Notes: generated from the sequence alone by a model not told the origin. Positions 18,177 to 27,426 are shown, numbered from the stretch's first letter. The stretch: DNA of 64,000 nucleotides from Pseudobutyrivibrio sp. ACV-2 (GCF_900107545.1 NZ_FNQZ01000005.1:1-64000); one strand, 5' to 3'. Made by a program: numbers and translations.

Positions 18177-18185
18177 ATTATAACA
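18177..18185 (-). promoter_or_regulatory. Possible extended -10 promoter of the dha operon
   Basis: TGTTATAAT on the minus strand matches the extended -10 consensus. No good -35 is present. It lies about 37 bp upstream of the dhaL start. Confidence 0.4.
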
Positions 18186-18248
18186 AAACTCTAACAAAAG
18201 AGGGTTAGTTTTTTGACAATTATTAAACTTTTATGGCAATTTTCTCAC

Positions 18249-18501
18249 TTGATAATTATTGCCTTCCTGGGGTTCAAATGCTGCCAAGGTAAGCAGCATT
18301 TGAATCTGCCTTTGGCAGACACTAATTTTGTTCCAAAATCAGTGCCATGTACGGAAAGTAATAATTTGATAATTATTACTTTCCTGGGTTCAAATGCTGC
18401 CAAGGTAAGCAGCATTTGAATCTGCCTTTGGCAGACACTAATTTTGTTCCAAAATCAGTGCCATGTACGGAAAGTAATAATTTGATAATTATTACTTTCC
18501 T
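18249..18501. repeat. Tandem 116-bp multi-hairpin repeat, two copies plus a partial third
   Basis: Unit starts fall at 18249, 18366 and 18482 (period 116-117 bp). The two full copies are almost identical, differing by a few bases near TTCCTGGG. Each unit holds CAAATGCTGC/GCAGCATTTG, CTGCC-TTT-GGCAG and CACT-A-ATTTTG/CAAAAT-C-AGTG hairpins. Across unit borders, GGAAAGTAATAATT-TGAT-AATTATTACTTTCC forms a perfect 14-bp stem. The third, partial unit overlaps the last codons and stop of the esterase gene. No coding role was seen. Confidence 0.9.
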
Positions 18502-19328
18502 ATGTTACCGCTGTTGATTCCATTTTTAGAAATTTCTGTTGGAAGAAACTCGTCGATAGCTATCTTTAAATATTTATCCCAGAAATCCCATTCGTGATTT
18601 CCTTTGTCGATTGTAAGGGTAACATCAAGTCCCTTGCTCTTTAAATCTTCGTACATGCTTTTATTGTGTGGTAGTAAATCATCATCCTCACCACAAGCCA
18701 TAAAAATCTTTGGGCACTCCTTGCCTGCTTTGATATTTTCACTTGCTATGTATTTTGGATTAAGGTCGCTATCTATAGCTTTTTCTAAATCTCCGAATAC
18801 GCTTTCAGCATAATCCCTGCGGTCCATAAACATCGGTGTATCGTTGGTGCGCTCTGTTAAGTCATCAATAATATAGGCTCCAGAAAGAGCTACCACATAA
18901 CCAAATGTGTCACAATATTTCAGGCCATTTCTCATAGCTCCGAAACCTCCCATGGAAAGGCCGCCTATAAATGTGTCCTCTCTTTCGTGAGACAGTGGAA
19001 ATATCTTTCTGGTAAGTTCTACTAATTCCTTACCAATAAACTCTCCATAATTGTTGCAAGCCCATGGCTGATCCACATAGAACGCATTGTCACCAGATGG
19101 CATAACCACTGCAAGATTGTTCTCCTCTGCCCATCTGGTAATTCTGGTGCCGTTTACCCAGTCTGTGTAGTTGCCCAGGATTCCGTGAAGCAGGTATAAA
19201 GTCTTAAAAGGCTTATCCTCTCGCTTTGGTTCACCTGGAAAATATAACTTGTCTGCCGGTAAAATTACGTTTACCGGTACTGTTCGCTTTAATGATTCTG
19301 AAAGCAAACTCATTGTAATAAAAGCCAC
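18492..19328 (-). CDS. Alpha/beta-hydrolase esterase (tributyrin esterase / esterase D-like)
   Basis: A 278-residue serine esterase. The nucleophile elbow is GGLSMGGFGAM (about residues 122-132), the likely acid Asp is in CGEDDDLLPHN and the His in DKGNHEWDFWDKY. N-terminal TMSLLSESLKRTV is typical of the EstA/tributyrin-esterase group, related to CE1 acetyl- and feruloyl-esterases. There is no signal peptide. The start is GTG after GGGGGA. The last codons (NIGK-stop) lie in a copy of the tandem hairpin repeat. Genes for a DUF624 protein and a single-pass membrane protein precede it on the same strand. Short acyl esters or xylan acetyl groups are possible substrates. Confidence 0.88.
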   Translation of the reverse strand: MAFITMSLLSESLKRTVPVNVILPADKLYFPGEPKREDKPFKTLYLLHGILGNYTDWVNGTRITRWAEENNLAVVMPSGDNAFYVDQPWACNNYGEFIGKELVELTRKIFPLSHEREDTFIGGLSMGGFGAMRNGLKYCDTFGYVVALSGAYIIDDLTERTNDTPMFMDRRDYAESVFGDLEKAIDSDLNPKYIASENIKAGKECPKIFMACGEDDDLLPHNKSMYEDLKSKGLDVTLTIDKGNHEWDFWDKYLKIAIDEFLPTEISKNGINSGNIGK

Positions 19329-19372
19329 TTTAAAATCCCCCTTTTATATTGATTAGCCAAGTAAAGCTTAGA

Positions 19373-20002
19373 TTATCTCAATTCCTCTTCCATCTGAAGG
19401 TCTTCTTCGCTCATGTACTTGTGGAATACCTTTTCAAGAATAGGCTGGATAGCGCATGAAATAAGTCCTGGTGAGAATAAAATCAACACAGGAAAACGAT
19501 ACATTACCAGCAAAAGTATGATGATTTCGCCTAAAATAACAAGGCTCCATCCAAAATTGATTACCATGAATACTGCGGAAACTTTGAATGATTCCTTAAA
19601 GCCATTGCTGAAACGCGCAATATATGCAAAATGATAAATAGCCCAAATAATGGTAAATACAAACAGCACTAGGAAAAATAATGATGCTGCAGCAAATGGG
19701 CTGTCAGGGCTGATTAGGTGTCTGGTGATGTAAATATCACCACCTAAGATAGCAAAAATAGCCATGAATATAAGCCATGACAATGTGGACTGCTTGAAGT
19801 TTTCCTTGAAAGAATGGAAAAATTCTGTGGTGTAGCCGCGGCCTCTATAGATGCATTTGTTAGTGGCATAGTATAGGCCTGTGGCGCTGGCTCCAATGGT
19901 AAATATAGGTAGTGAGCACACTATGAAGTAAAAGCCTATTAGTATGATGTCTGTAATTTTTGAAATTCCATCGAATAATCTGTTGTTAAAAAATTTGTTC
20001 AA
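19373..20002 (-). CDS. DUF624 (YesL-like) membrane protein
   Basis: A 209-residue integral membrane protein with about five helices, matching the DUF624/YesL family (NKFFNNRLFDGISKITDIIL, SLPIFTIGASATGLYYATNK). YesL-like proteins are often encoded beside carbohydrate uptake and degradation genes; function unknown. A TTG start at 20002 is chosen because GAAAGGAG lies ten bases upstream; the frame runs further back to 20068 but that part encodes an atypical Arg-rich stretch and overlaps an extragenic repeat. Confidence 0.8.
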   Translation of the reverse strand: MNKFFNNRLFDGISKITDIILIGFYFIVCSLPIFTIGASATGLYYATNKCIYRGRGYTTEFFHSFKENFKQSTLSWLIFMAIFAILGGDIYITRHLISPDSPFAAASLFFLVLFVFTIIWAIYHFAYIARFSNGFKESFKVSAVFMVINFGWSLVILGEIIILLLVMYRFPVLILFSPGLISCAIQPILEKVFHKYMSEEDLQMEEELR

Positions 20003-20029
20003 GGTTGGGGTTCTCCTTTCAGCGTAGTG

Positions 20030-20089
20030 TGTGAGGGTCGCCAGACACCTCATCCGCCCTCTGGGCACCTTCCCCTCAAGGGGAAGGCT
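20030..20089. repeat. Extragenic CCTCATC...GGGGAAGG repeat
   Basis: This gap contains CACCTCATCCG, CCCTCTGGGCACC and CTTCCCCTCAAGGGGAAGG, the last a CTTCCCC/GGGGAAG hairpin. A related sequence is at 41441-41549. Such palindromic extragenic repeats are common between genes in Clostridia. Confidence 0.55.
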
Positions 20090-20788
20090 TTATTTACTTT
20101 CTATATCTTCTAACAATTTATAAAAATTGTTCATGTATTCTTCTGATTCACTGAGTCCTGCGATCAGCAAATATTTTGTATTGTCATCTAATCCGAAATA
20201 CTCATGAATTGGACTGCCACTGATGTCTACCGCAACATCGTAGGTGGCGGTGATGCCGTCATCATCTGTGACTTCCATGCTGTATAGCAAATCCTCTGAT
20301 TGCCATTTTGAAAGCAATTCGTCTGGAACTGTGTCCTTCAGGTCTCGTACTGCACCCATATCCACCAGATGCTTTATGCCCTCTTCATCCGTAAATGCGA
20401 AATCCAGCTGGCCAGCCATGATGTAGATATCAAGCTTATTTCCATAGCCGCCCATATTGTAAGCCTCATCTGTATATAAATCCGCTGTGAGACTGAAGCC
20501 ATCATGCTTTTCCATTCCTAAAATATCGTGCATCTGCTCTTCCACTTCAGTGCTATACTGGCTGGAATTGATGACCATACCAAAGAATTTGTACTGAACA
20601 TAGGTCAGGGCATGATGGATACCCCATCCTAAGACACCGATTATCATAAGCACTACAAAAATGTGAAGCTTGTAGTATGCCCAAATATAATCCAGCTTTT
20701 CCTTGAAACTCATGGTGGAAAGCTTGGCCTTCTCCCCAGCAAAAGTTTTATTTACTGATTCTTGTTCTTTGTCAATATAATCTGCCAT
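20090..20788 (-). CDS. Single-pass membrane protein of unknown function
   Basis: A 232-residue protein with a hydrophilic N-terminus (about 38 residues), one transmembrane helix (LHIFVVLMIIGVLGWGIHHAL, about 41-61) and an acidic extracytoplasmic domain (about 65-232) containing DLYTDEAYNMGGYGNKLDIYIMAGQ-type sequence. I do not recognise a family with certainty; it resembles proteins found next to YesL/DUF624 genes. It is first in a likely three-gene unit with the DUF624 protein and esterase. The start has only a modest AGAGG-like ribosome binding site. Confidence 0.7.
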   Translation of the reverse strand: MADYIDKEQESVNKTFAGEKAKLSTMSFKEKLDYIWAYYKLHIFVVLMIIGVLGWGIHHALTYVQYKFFGMVINSSQYSTEVEEQMHDILGMEKHDGFSLTADLYTDEAYNMGGYGNKLDIYIMAGQLDFAFTDEEGIKHLVDMGAVRDLKDTVPDELLSKWQSEDLLYSMEVTDDDGITATYDVAVDISGSPIHEYFGLDDNTKYLLIAGLSESEEYMNNFYKLLEDIESK

Positions 20789-20870
20789 AATACCTCTCCC
20801 GCTGATAAGCTAACAATTGGGAAAATTGTTGCTTCAGCAATTTACACACTATGAAAGATGATAAACCAAA

Positions 20871-20904
20871 AAAATGGCTATCGCAATACGCGATAGCCAT
20901 TTTT
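20871..20904. terminator. Bidirectional terminator after pgi
   Basis: AAAATGGCTATCGC pairs with GCGATAGCCATTTT across a five-base loop. A and T runs flank it on both sides. It ends pgi on the minus strand. Confidence 0.9.
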
Positions 20905-20929
20905 AATAAACATTTTAGATTGTAAAATC

Positions 20930-22513
20930 CTAGATATCAAGAAGCTTTACATAAGCTGCAAGTGCATCTGATGTATCACCTGAAAGTACCTTCTTTGCAA
21001 GAGTCTTGCCAAGCTGAACACCTTCTTGATCGAATGAGTTAAGGTTCCATACAAAGCCCTGGAACATAACCTTGTTTTCGAAGTGAGCAAGAAGTGCACC
21101 AAGTGTCTCTGGTGTAAGCTGATCACCTACGATGATAGATGATGGACGGTTACCTGCGAAATATTTATTTCTGTTGTCGTCGTCCTTACCACAAGCAAAA
21201 GCCATAACCTGTGCTACTACGTTAGCGCAAAGCTTCTGTTGTGATGTGCTGTCCTCGATAACAACGTCTGTTGCCATCTGGCTCTTCTTGAAGCCTACGA
21301 ACTGAAGTGGAATGATATCTGTTCCCTGGTGAAGGAGCTGATAGAAGCTGTGCTGTCCGTTTGTACCTGGCTCACCAAAGATAACTGGACCTGTAACATA
21401 ATCAACAGGCTCACCGAAACGGTTAACGCTCTTGCCGTTTGACTCCATGTCAAGCTGCTGTAAATGAGCTGGGAAACGGCTAAGTGCCTGTGAGTATGGA
21501 AGAACTGCTGTAGTACCAAATCCAAGTACGTTTCTCTCATAAACACCGATTAATGCATCAAGCATTGCTGGGTTCTTGCGGATATCAGCATTCTTTGCAA
21601 GAGCATCCTCTGCTGCTGCACCATTTAAAAATCTGGCAAATACTTCTGGACCAAATGCAAGTGAAAGTACTGCACCACCTACAGAAGATGTAGATGAGTA
21701 GCGTCCACCGATGTAATCGTCCATGAAGAATGCGTCAAGATAATCAGCTGACTTTGCAAGTGGTGAAGTCTCAGATGTAACAGCAATCATGTGCTTTGAT
21801 GCATCAAGACCTGCCTTTGCAAGTGCATCCTTAACAAATGACTCGTTTGTAAGAGTCTCAAGTGTAGTACCTGACTTAGAAACAAGGATAAAGATAGAAT
21901 GTGCAACATCAACGCCTGCAAGAACTGATGCAGCATCATCTGGATCTACGTTTGAGATGAAACGAGCTTCCATCTTAAATGTGCCTGTAACCTTTGCCCA
22001 GTTTTCAAGAGCAAGATACATAGCACGAGGGCCAAGATCCGAACCACCTATACCAATCTGAACAACAGTTGTGAACTTTTCGCCTGCTTCGTTTGTGATT
22101 TCACCTGCGTGAACCTTGTTAGCGAACTCAGCGATACGCTCCTGCTGCTTTACATAGAACTCTCTCTTATTTACATCATCAGCAATAACATCGCCACCAA
22201 GCTGTCCACGTGTAAGCTGGTGAAGAACTAATCTCTTTTCGCCAGTGTTGATAACCTCACCGTTGAAAAGTGCTGAATACTTGTCTGTAAGCTCTGCCTC
22301 ATCTGCAAGTTCCTGAAGTGCTTCAAGAACCACATCATCAACCTGCTTTGAAGCGAAGTTATAAGCCATTCCATTTGACATTGGTACTGAGTATTCTGCA
22401 ACTCGCTTTGCACCATTTGAGCCTGCCATTACAGACTTAAGCTCTACCTGGTCTTTGAGACCCTGAAGCTTCTTGTAAGACTCCAACTGGTCTAAATTCT
22501 TCCATTCAATCAT
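20930..22513 (-). CDS. pgi: Glucose-6-phosphate isomerase
   Basis: A 527-residue enzyme interconverting glucose 6-phosphate and fructose 6-phosphate. Sugar-phosphate isomerase motifs are intact: VQIGIGGSDLGPRAMYLA (about residues 150-167), KSGTTLETLTN, GGRYSSTSSVGGAV, and the catalytic-region GPVIFGEPGTNGQHSFYQLL. It is transcribed alone. A hairpin (AGAACTGCA arms at 22541-22574) lies in the leader shortly upstream of the start. The product belongs to central metabolism. Confidence 0.97.
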   Translation of the reverse strand: MIEWKNLDQLESYKKLQGLKDQVELKSVMAGSNGAKRVAEYSVPMSNGMAYNFASKQVDDVVLEALQELADEAELTDKYSALFNGEVINTGEKRLVLHQLTRGQLGGDVIADDVNKREFYVKQQERIAEFANKVHAGEITNEAGEKFTTVVQIGIGGSDLGPRAMYLALENWAKVTGTFKMEARFISNVDPDDAASVLAGVDVAHSIFILVSKSGTTLETLTNESFVKDALAKAGLDASKHMIAVTSETSPLAKSADYLDAFFMDDYIGGRYSSTSSVGGAVLSLAFGPEVFARFLNGAAAEDALAKNADIRKNPAMLDALIGVYERNVLGFGTTAVLPYSQALSRFPAHLQQLDMESNGKSVNRFGEPVDYVTGPVIFGEPGTNGQHSFYQLLHQGTDIIPLQFVGFKKSQMATDVVIEDSTSQQKLCANVVAQVMAFACGKDDDNRNKYFAGNRPSSIIVGDQLTPETLGALLAHFENKVMFQGFVWNLNSFDQEGVQLGKTLAKKVLSGDTSDALAAYVKLLDI

Positions 22514-22540
22514 CCTTAATACTCCTTTAAAATTAAATGA

Positions 22541-22574
22541 AGAACTGCATATTTTTACCGAAAAATGCAGTTCT
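22541..22574 (-). promoter_or_regulatory. Leader hairpin upstream of pgi
   Basis: AGAACTGCAT (22541-22550) and ATGCAGTTCT (22565-22574) form a stem extended by A/T pairs, about 27 bp before the pgi start. No T run follows, so it is more likely an mRNA-stabilising or regulatory hairpin than a terminator. Confidence 0.45.
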
Positions 22575-22752
22575 GGCCTAACTGCTTTACTGTATCGTTT
22601 ACGACAAGAATTTTAAACTAATCTCTTTTTCACGTCAACAATGTAAGACACAATATATTTCTCCTTAATTCATTTTTTAGTCACAGAATGGTCAAATTCT
22701 AATAGTATTCTATTTTTACAGTATTTTATAGGCACTCACAAAGGAGTTATTT

Positions 22753-23115
22753 ATGGCAGGAAGAGAGGACCTAATCAAAGGACTGAGTCAGGCGATGAGC
22801 GGTGGGAAAGAAGACGAATTAGGTCGTCAGTTTTTTGCAGACACTAACACCTTAAAAACAGGTGCTGCTGGTGGGAACGTCGAAGTGAGTGTAACAGTTT
22901 CAAAAGAAGAATTTGCACGAATTGCAAGTGGAATTGTCAGATACCACGTTACTGACCGTCGAGGAATTGAAGATGGTAATGATATCATTTTTAATGAAGT
23001 GGAAAGCGATGGCTTTACTCAAACAGGTCACAGACTCACCAAAAGAGTTCTTGATGTAAAGTCCTATTTGCAGGTGCAAGGACTTAAGGACGGTTTTTCT
23101 ATCGTTTCCTTTTAG
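22753..23115 (+). CDS. Small hypothetical protein
   Basis: A 120-residue soluble protein with a good AAGGAG site seven bases before the ATG, followed by a terminator, so it is likely a real single gene. The N-terminus (REDLIKGLSQAMSGGKEDEL) is charged; the C-terminal half is predicted alpha/beta (VSVTVSKEEFARIASGIVRY, SYLQVQGLKDGFSIVSF). I do not recognise a family. No membrane segment, metal motif or helix-turn-helix is evident. Confidence 0.7.
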   Translation: MAGREDLIKGLSQAMSGGKEDELGRQFFADTNTLKTGAAGGNVEVSVTVSKEEFARIASGIVRYHVTDRRGIEDGNDIIFNEVESDGFTQTGHRLTKRVLDVKSYLQVQGLKDGFSIVSF

Positions 23116-23169
23116 CTGAAGGCTTTAAGGTTACGGTAAACTGCGCACTATGTGCGCTGATATAATAAA

Positions 23170-23209
23170 AGCCTCTGGTACCATCCAGTTTAGATGGGGT
23201 CCAGAGGCT
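23170..23209. terminator. Bidirectional terminator between convergent genes
   Basis: AGCCTCTGG (23170-23178) pairs with CCAGAGGCT (23201-23209), with an inner CCATC/GATGG stem. It separates the small hypothetical gene from the GH43 gene. Confidence 0.85.
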
Positions 23210-23224
23210 ATTCCATTTTATAGG

Positions 23225-24844
23225 CTATTTAATTTCAAACCAATCAAACTTTGCGCTATTGTCAATATCTGTACCATTTCCGGTAGCGTACATTCCCACA
23301 AGTGTTCCTGTCATGCAACCAACCTTTTCAGGGTTGATGATGTGACCATCCACCTTGCAAAGCTCTCTAAGCTCAGACTCATTTTCACCAAAGCGTACTG
23401 TAAAATCCTCGCCCTGCATTTCAAGCTGAAGCACTATATCTTCCTTATCGTATGGCGCTGCTGCTACCACTTTTACATTTGTTGTGCTTTCAAAGCCTGG
23501 AATATAAGGTGGTATAGCATAATCTGCTGTGATTACTGCTGCTTTAACAACATGCTTACCGTCTTCAAGGCATCTGAAGATATGAAGCTGATGATTCATA
23601 GCTTGTACTAAAGCAAGGCCAGCACACTCAGCTGCTTTTGGTTCAAAGGACATCTTGCATGCAAATGTCTGGTCAATCTGAGTCTGTCTCTTTCCGAGGA
23701 ATGCAACATAATTGTCATCTGAAAGATTAACCTCAAAGCTCATAGATCTAATATCGTCCTCAAGCTTTTGGCGAATACACTTTAGCTCAAGCTTTGAATC
23801 CTTAATCTGCCAGATATCATCCTGTGGACGTCCCCAGAATACCATATCAAGAGGAAGCTTGTCGCTGTCGAAGTCTACTCTTGCTGCAGGTTTTTCAACA
23901 GGACATTCCTTTAATGAAGCAGGACCTTCGTATTCCCATTCAACCTTTCCTGTTTCTGGTGTAAATACTGGCCAGTCGCGCTCCCAGATTACAGGACAGA
24001 TAAAGGTTTCACGGCCAAGGTTTTTGCACTCGCCATCGATAAGGCGTGATGCAAGCATTACTGCATACCAACTGCCATCCTTAAGCTGAACAAAATCAGC
24101 GTGCCCCACGTTGATGATAGGGCTTCTAAATCCCATATGTCGATGGGTGAGAACAGGGTTGGCTGGATTGCCCTCAAAGAAACTGAAAAGCTCCTTAGAA
24201 CGGGCTACAGCAACAGAATGATAATGCTCTGTGCCGCCTTCAGCAATCATTAAATAGTAGTAATCCCCTATATGATACAGATGTGGAGACTCTGGTGAAG
24301 CAGCGTTTCTGAGTGCGCTATTGTAAATAGTGAATGGCTCAGATTTAAGCTTAAAATTGTCTATATCAAATTCTGCAACCCAAATTCCTCGTTCCATCTG
24401 GCCTGCGCCGTTGTCCCAGCAATCGCCAGTTCCCATTACGTAGCACTTATCATCGTCATCAAAGAAAATTGATGCATCAATGCCTGGCACATCATCAAGC
24501 CAGTGAGGCTCAGACCAAGGTCCCTTAGGATCCTTTGCAGTGATGATGTAATTACCCTTGTCTGCGAAATTGGTGTTGATGATATAGTATGTTCCTTTAT
24601 GATAGCGAAGGGTTGGAGCCATAACACCACCTACGCCACAGTTTTTCTCCATGTGAAATCCATTTTCAGGTCCAATTGCATTTGCAATCTGTTCCCAGTG
24701 TGCTAAATCCTTGCTATGGAAAATAGGCAAGCCAGGGCACATCTCAAAGCTTGAAACAGCGATATAAAAATCATCATCCACTCTGATGATAGATGGATCT
24801 GGATAGTATCCAGGAATAATTGGGTTTTGTAATTTGTACGACAT
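23225..24844 (-). CDS. GH43 beta-xylosidase-type enzyme with C-terminal beta-sandwich domain
   Basis: A 539-residue intracellular glycosidase. The GH43 propeller (about residues 5-310) has Asp16 (PGYYPDPSII), Asp123 (PGIDASIFFDD) and Glu185 (AASPESPHLY). A concanavalin-like C-terminal domain (about 335-535; VFWGRPQDDIWQIKD, FLGKRQTQIDQTFACKM) is typical of GH43 beta-xylosidases that remove xylose from short xylo-oligosaccharides. The start at 24844 is supported by AGGAG seven bases upstream, rather than the longer frame from 24895. No signal peptide. It may have its own promoter because a hairpin separates it from the esterase gene. Confidence 0.93.
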   Translation of the reverse strand: MSYKLQNPIIPGYYPDPSIIRVDDDFYIAVSSFEMCPGLPIFHSKDLAHWEQIANAIGPENGFHMEKNCGVGGVMAPTLRYHKGTYYIINTNFADKGNYIITAKDPKGPWSEPHWLDDVPGIDASIFFDDDDKCYVMGTGDCWDNGAGQMERGIWVAEFDIDNFKLKSEPFTIYNSALRNAASPESPHLYHIGDYYYLMIAEGGTEHYHSVAVARSKELFSFFEGNPANPVLTHRHMGFRSPIINVGHADFVQLKDGSWYAVMLASRLIDGECKNLGRETFICPVIWERDWPVFTPETGKVEWEYEGPASLKECPVEKPAARVDFDSDKLPLDMVFWGRPQDDIWQIKDSKLELKCIRQKLEDDIRSMSFEVNLSDDNYVAFLGKRQTQIDQTFACKMSFEPKAAECAGLALVQAMNHQLHIFRCLEDGKHVVKAAVITADYAIPPYIPGFESTTNVKVVAAAPYDKEDIVLQLEMQGEDFTVRFGENESELRELCKVDGHIINPEKVGCMTGTLVGMYATGNGTDIDNSAKFDWFEIK

Positions 24845-24953
24845 TTTCCTTCTCCTATTCTTTACATTCTTTTTACATTTTACCTGTAAAGTCACCTTTT
24901 AACATTTGAAAAATGCGTTATTTTTTATTTTATTTTCGACATTTTTTTAACGT

Positions 24954-24984
24954 CAAATAGACTGCAAAAAAAGCAGTCTATTTG
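24954..24984. terminator. Hairpin after the esterase gene
   Basis: CAAATAGACTGC (24954-24965) pairs perfectly with GCAGTCTATTTG (24973-24984) around an A-rich loop. The minus-strand tail lacks a clear T run, so termination may be partial, allowing some read-through into the GH43 gene. Confidence 0.6.
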
Positions 24985-24994
24985 TTGCATATAT

Positions 24995-26047
24995 TTAAAT
25001 ATTAGGGATTTTATTTAATACTTTGTTGAGTTCTGCAATATCTACTGGCACATGTCGTTCCATTAAGAGGTCTTTCAGTTTCATGTTTCTCATGATGTTC
25101 ATCATATCTTCAAAGGTCATGTCTGGCGCAAAAGGAACTATGTATTCCTTCATCACCTTGATAAACTCAGCAATATCCTCTACGGCCTTTGGGTTTCCGA
25201 ACACCCTGCCAATTGTACAGTCAACAGATAACCAGGCATTGCCGTCATCTACAATATGTGGTCGACAAACCGGTTCTTCCAATCCTGTATTGTTTTCACC
25301 AGGTTGTTGGTCGGCCTTGAATTTACCTAGCATATCCTGCAGGAAGCCAATACTGTCATCTACCCAATGAGGAATTCTTTCACAAAAAGCTGCGCTCTTT
25401 CCTTGGATTGAATCCTCGCCTGTGGAAAAACCATGTGGTCCAAATGGATAAATGTGGGTTTCAAATGTGATATTGTTGTCAGCCAGCGCCTGCTGCATCT
25501 TTATAAGATTATTTACATTTACCACGCTGTCAGCGCAAGAGCCAAAGATAAAACAAGGAGCAGTGTCCTTATCCACCTTTTGATAGATATATGGCGCTCC
25601 TGGAAGGATTTCATCCACTGTTTCAGTGAGAACCGGATAGCCCAATATGGCAGCCGCAGGCTTATGCTTTGCCAATGTAGCCACTGCACCTGCCAGATGG
25701 CCACCTGCCGAAAATCCACAAACAGCTATTTTATCTATGTTAATTTTCCACTCCTCAGCGTGGGCTTCAATATAGCTAAATGCCTGCTCATAATCCAAAA
25801 GTGGCTTTGGCCAGGTTGCATCTTCATTCAGTGAATAGCGAAGCACAAAGGCATCATATCCAGCGCCAAGGTATTTAAAAGCGATTGGATCTGCCTCTCT
25901 GTCAGAGCAAAACATATATCCGCCACCAGGTATTACAATTACTGCAGGTCTTTTGATTATTGACCTGTACTCCCCTTCTGTCTCCTGGATGTATGCATCA
26001 AGAGTAACGCCGCACTTTTCATCAAGTACAATATGTTCGTATTTCAT
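24995..26047 (-). CDS. BD-FAE-like alpha/beta hydrolase (acetylxylan esterase type)
   Basis: A 350-residue esterase. The oxyanion region is VIPGGGYMFCS, the nucleophile is in CGFSAGGHLAG (about residue 113), the acid Asp in GSCADSVVNVNN and the His in YPFGPHGFSTG. These fit the BD-FAE/Axe group acting on acetylated or feruloylated xylan oligosaccharides. A C-terminal helical extension of about 90 residues (FAPDMTFEDMMNIMRNM onward) is unusual. The ATG overlaps the stop of the symporter gene (TAATG), so the two are translationally coupled. No signal peptide, so substrate is probably imported. Confidence 0.88.
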   Translation of the reverse strand: MKYEHIVLDEKCGVTLDAYIQETEGEYRSIIKRPAVIVIPGGGYMFCSDREADPIAFKYLGAGYDAFVLRYSLNEDATWPKPLLDYEQAFSYIEAHAEEWKINIDKIAVCGFSAGGHLAGAVATLAKHKPAAAILGYPVLTETVDEILPGAPYIYQKVDKDTAPCFIFGSCADSVVNVNNLIKMQQALADNNITFETHIYPFGPHGFSTGEDSIQGKSAAFCERIPHWVDDSIGFLQDMLGKFKADQQPGENNTGLEEPVCRPHIVDDGNAWLSVDCTIGRVFGNPKAVEDIAEFIKVMKEYIVPFAPDMTFEDMMNIMRNMKLKDLLMERHVPVDIAELNKVLNKIPNI

Positions 26048-27426
26048 TATTTACCCCCATTTCTCTCATCGAGAGCATTTGCGATTTCATCCATCTTTCC
26101 ATCAAGTCTGTAGAAGAAAAGTGGAACAACAGAAAGTAACATAACTGCTGCTGGGAAAAGATTTACAAGTGCATTGATTCCCATTTTTGCTGTCTCTGTC
26201 TGGTCAGCATTTGGTACATAACCTACCTTGGCTAGTAAAAGTACTGTAACAGAACCTGTAATAGCAGTTGCAAGCTTTACGCCAAATCCCATAAATGAAA
26301 ATGTAAGACCTTCGTCTCTTACACCATACTCATAATCACCGTAGTCTATACAGTCTGCCAGCATACCTGTACAAATATTTCCACTACACATTGTCAATCC
26401 AATCAGGGCACTTACAGATAAAAGGAATACCGGATTATCTGCTGGTACTAAAAACATAAGTACAAGCCCTGTTATAGACAGGAATGTAAGTATCAAAAGA
26501 TAATTTCTTTTACCAAAGGTCTTTGTTCCCCAAGGAAGTGTGAAGCTTCCAAGTAAACTGCATACAGTCATTGTAGTGTAGATAGGTGCAATCATAGTAA
26601 ATGAACCTACTACATAAATTACATAGAATGAAAGCATTGACATTCTTGCCATAGCGCCACAAGCACCTGCGAAAACGCAGAATACTGTCATTAAAAGATA
26701 TTTGTTCTTAAATAATGCCTTAAGTGATTTTCCAATTGGCTTCTTTTCTGCTGGTGCATCTATTTTTGTCGCGTGAACTGTTTCCTTACATTTCCATGCA
26801 CATAACCAAAAGCATGGAATAAGAATGATTGAGCAAATCACTACTGTCATAAAATAGCCATGGGCATCCGCTGCCTTCTCACCATTTTTCATTGTGTTAC
26901 TGAAAAATAGAATAACCGGCATAACCACAGCTGATAAAATCATTGAAAGAACACTGGCTGCAATTGATTTTGCTGTAACATAATTCATTCTTACCTGTGA
27001 GTTTTTTGCAATACGATTTATCAATCCGCCATAGCTGATGTTTACAACTGTATATGCCATTCCAGCTCCAATGTAGCAAATCATACAGATGGCAACCTTT
27101 AAAGCACCCTCAACTGGAAATACTGTAAATGTCAAAATATTAAACAGTGCTAAAAATGGTGGGGCAAACATCAAGTATGGTCTGAATGTACCCCAACGTG
27201 TTTTTGTTCTATCAGCTATTGCCCCCATCATTGGATCATTGACGGCATCCCATATTCTTGCAATAAGCATAATCATTGATATTGCAACTGCCGAAAGTCC
27301 CACAACATCTGTATAAAATACTGTAAGGTATGTGTTTATCATATACCATGAAAGATCTGACCCGATTTGTCCTAAGCTGTAAAAGAAAGCAACTTTAGGA
27401 TTTGTTTTTTCTGTTTTCTGATTCAT
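26047..27426 (-). CDS. GPH-family sugar:cation symporter
   Basis: A 459-residue transporter with about twelve membrane helices. The GPH motif is clear: IARIWDAVNDPMMGAIADRT (about residues 51-70) and RWGTFRPYLMFAPP. Similar to XynP/MelB-type carriers for xylosides and pentosides. It lies between the AraC-GH39 gene and a coupled esterase in a xylo-oligosaccharide locus. It has a close relative in the window (56823-58244), also beside an AraC-GH39 gene. Confidence 0.93.
   Translation of the reverse strand: MNQKTEKTNPKVAFFYSLGQIGSDLSWYMINTYLTVFYTDVVGLSAVAISMIMLIARIWDAVNDPMMGAIADRTKTRWGTFRPYLMFAPPFLALFNILTFTVFPVEGALKVAICMICYIGAGMAYTVVNISYGGLINRIAKNSQVRMNYVTAKSIAASVLSMILSAVVMPVILFFSNTMKNGEKAADAHGYFMTVVICSIILIPCFWLCAWKCKETVHATKIDAPAEKKPIGKSLKALFKNKYLLMTVFCVFAGACGAMARMSMLSFYVIYVVGSFTMIAPIYTTMTVCSLLGSFTLPWGTKTFGKRNYLLILTFLSITGLVLMFLVPADNPVFLLSVSALIGLTMCSGNICTGMLADCIDYGDYEYGVRDEGLTFSFMGFGVKLATAITGSVTVLLLAKVGYVPNADQTETAKMGINALVNLFPAAVMLLSVVPLFFYRLDGKMDEIANALDERNGGK

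Noticed and set aside
18249-18501. CRISPR array
   Set aside because: The repeat unit is 116 bp with no unique spacers and no cas genes are nearby; it is a tandem duplication of hairpins.
19373-20068. Longer start for the DUF624 protein
   Set aside because: The added 22 residues are atypical and overlap an extragenic repeat; a TTG with a strong ribosome binding site at 20002 fits better.
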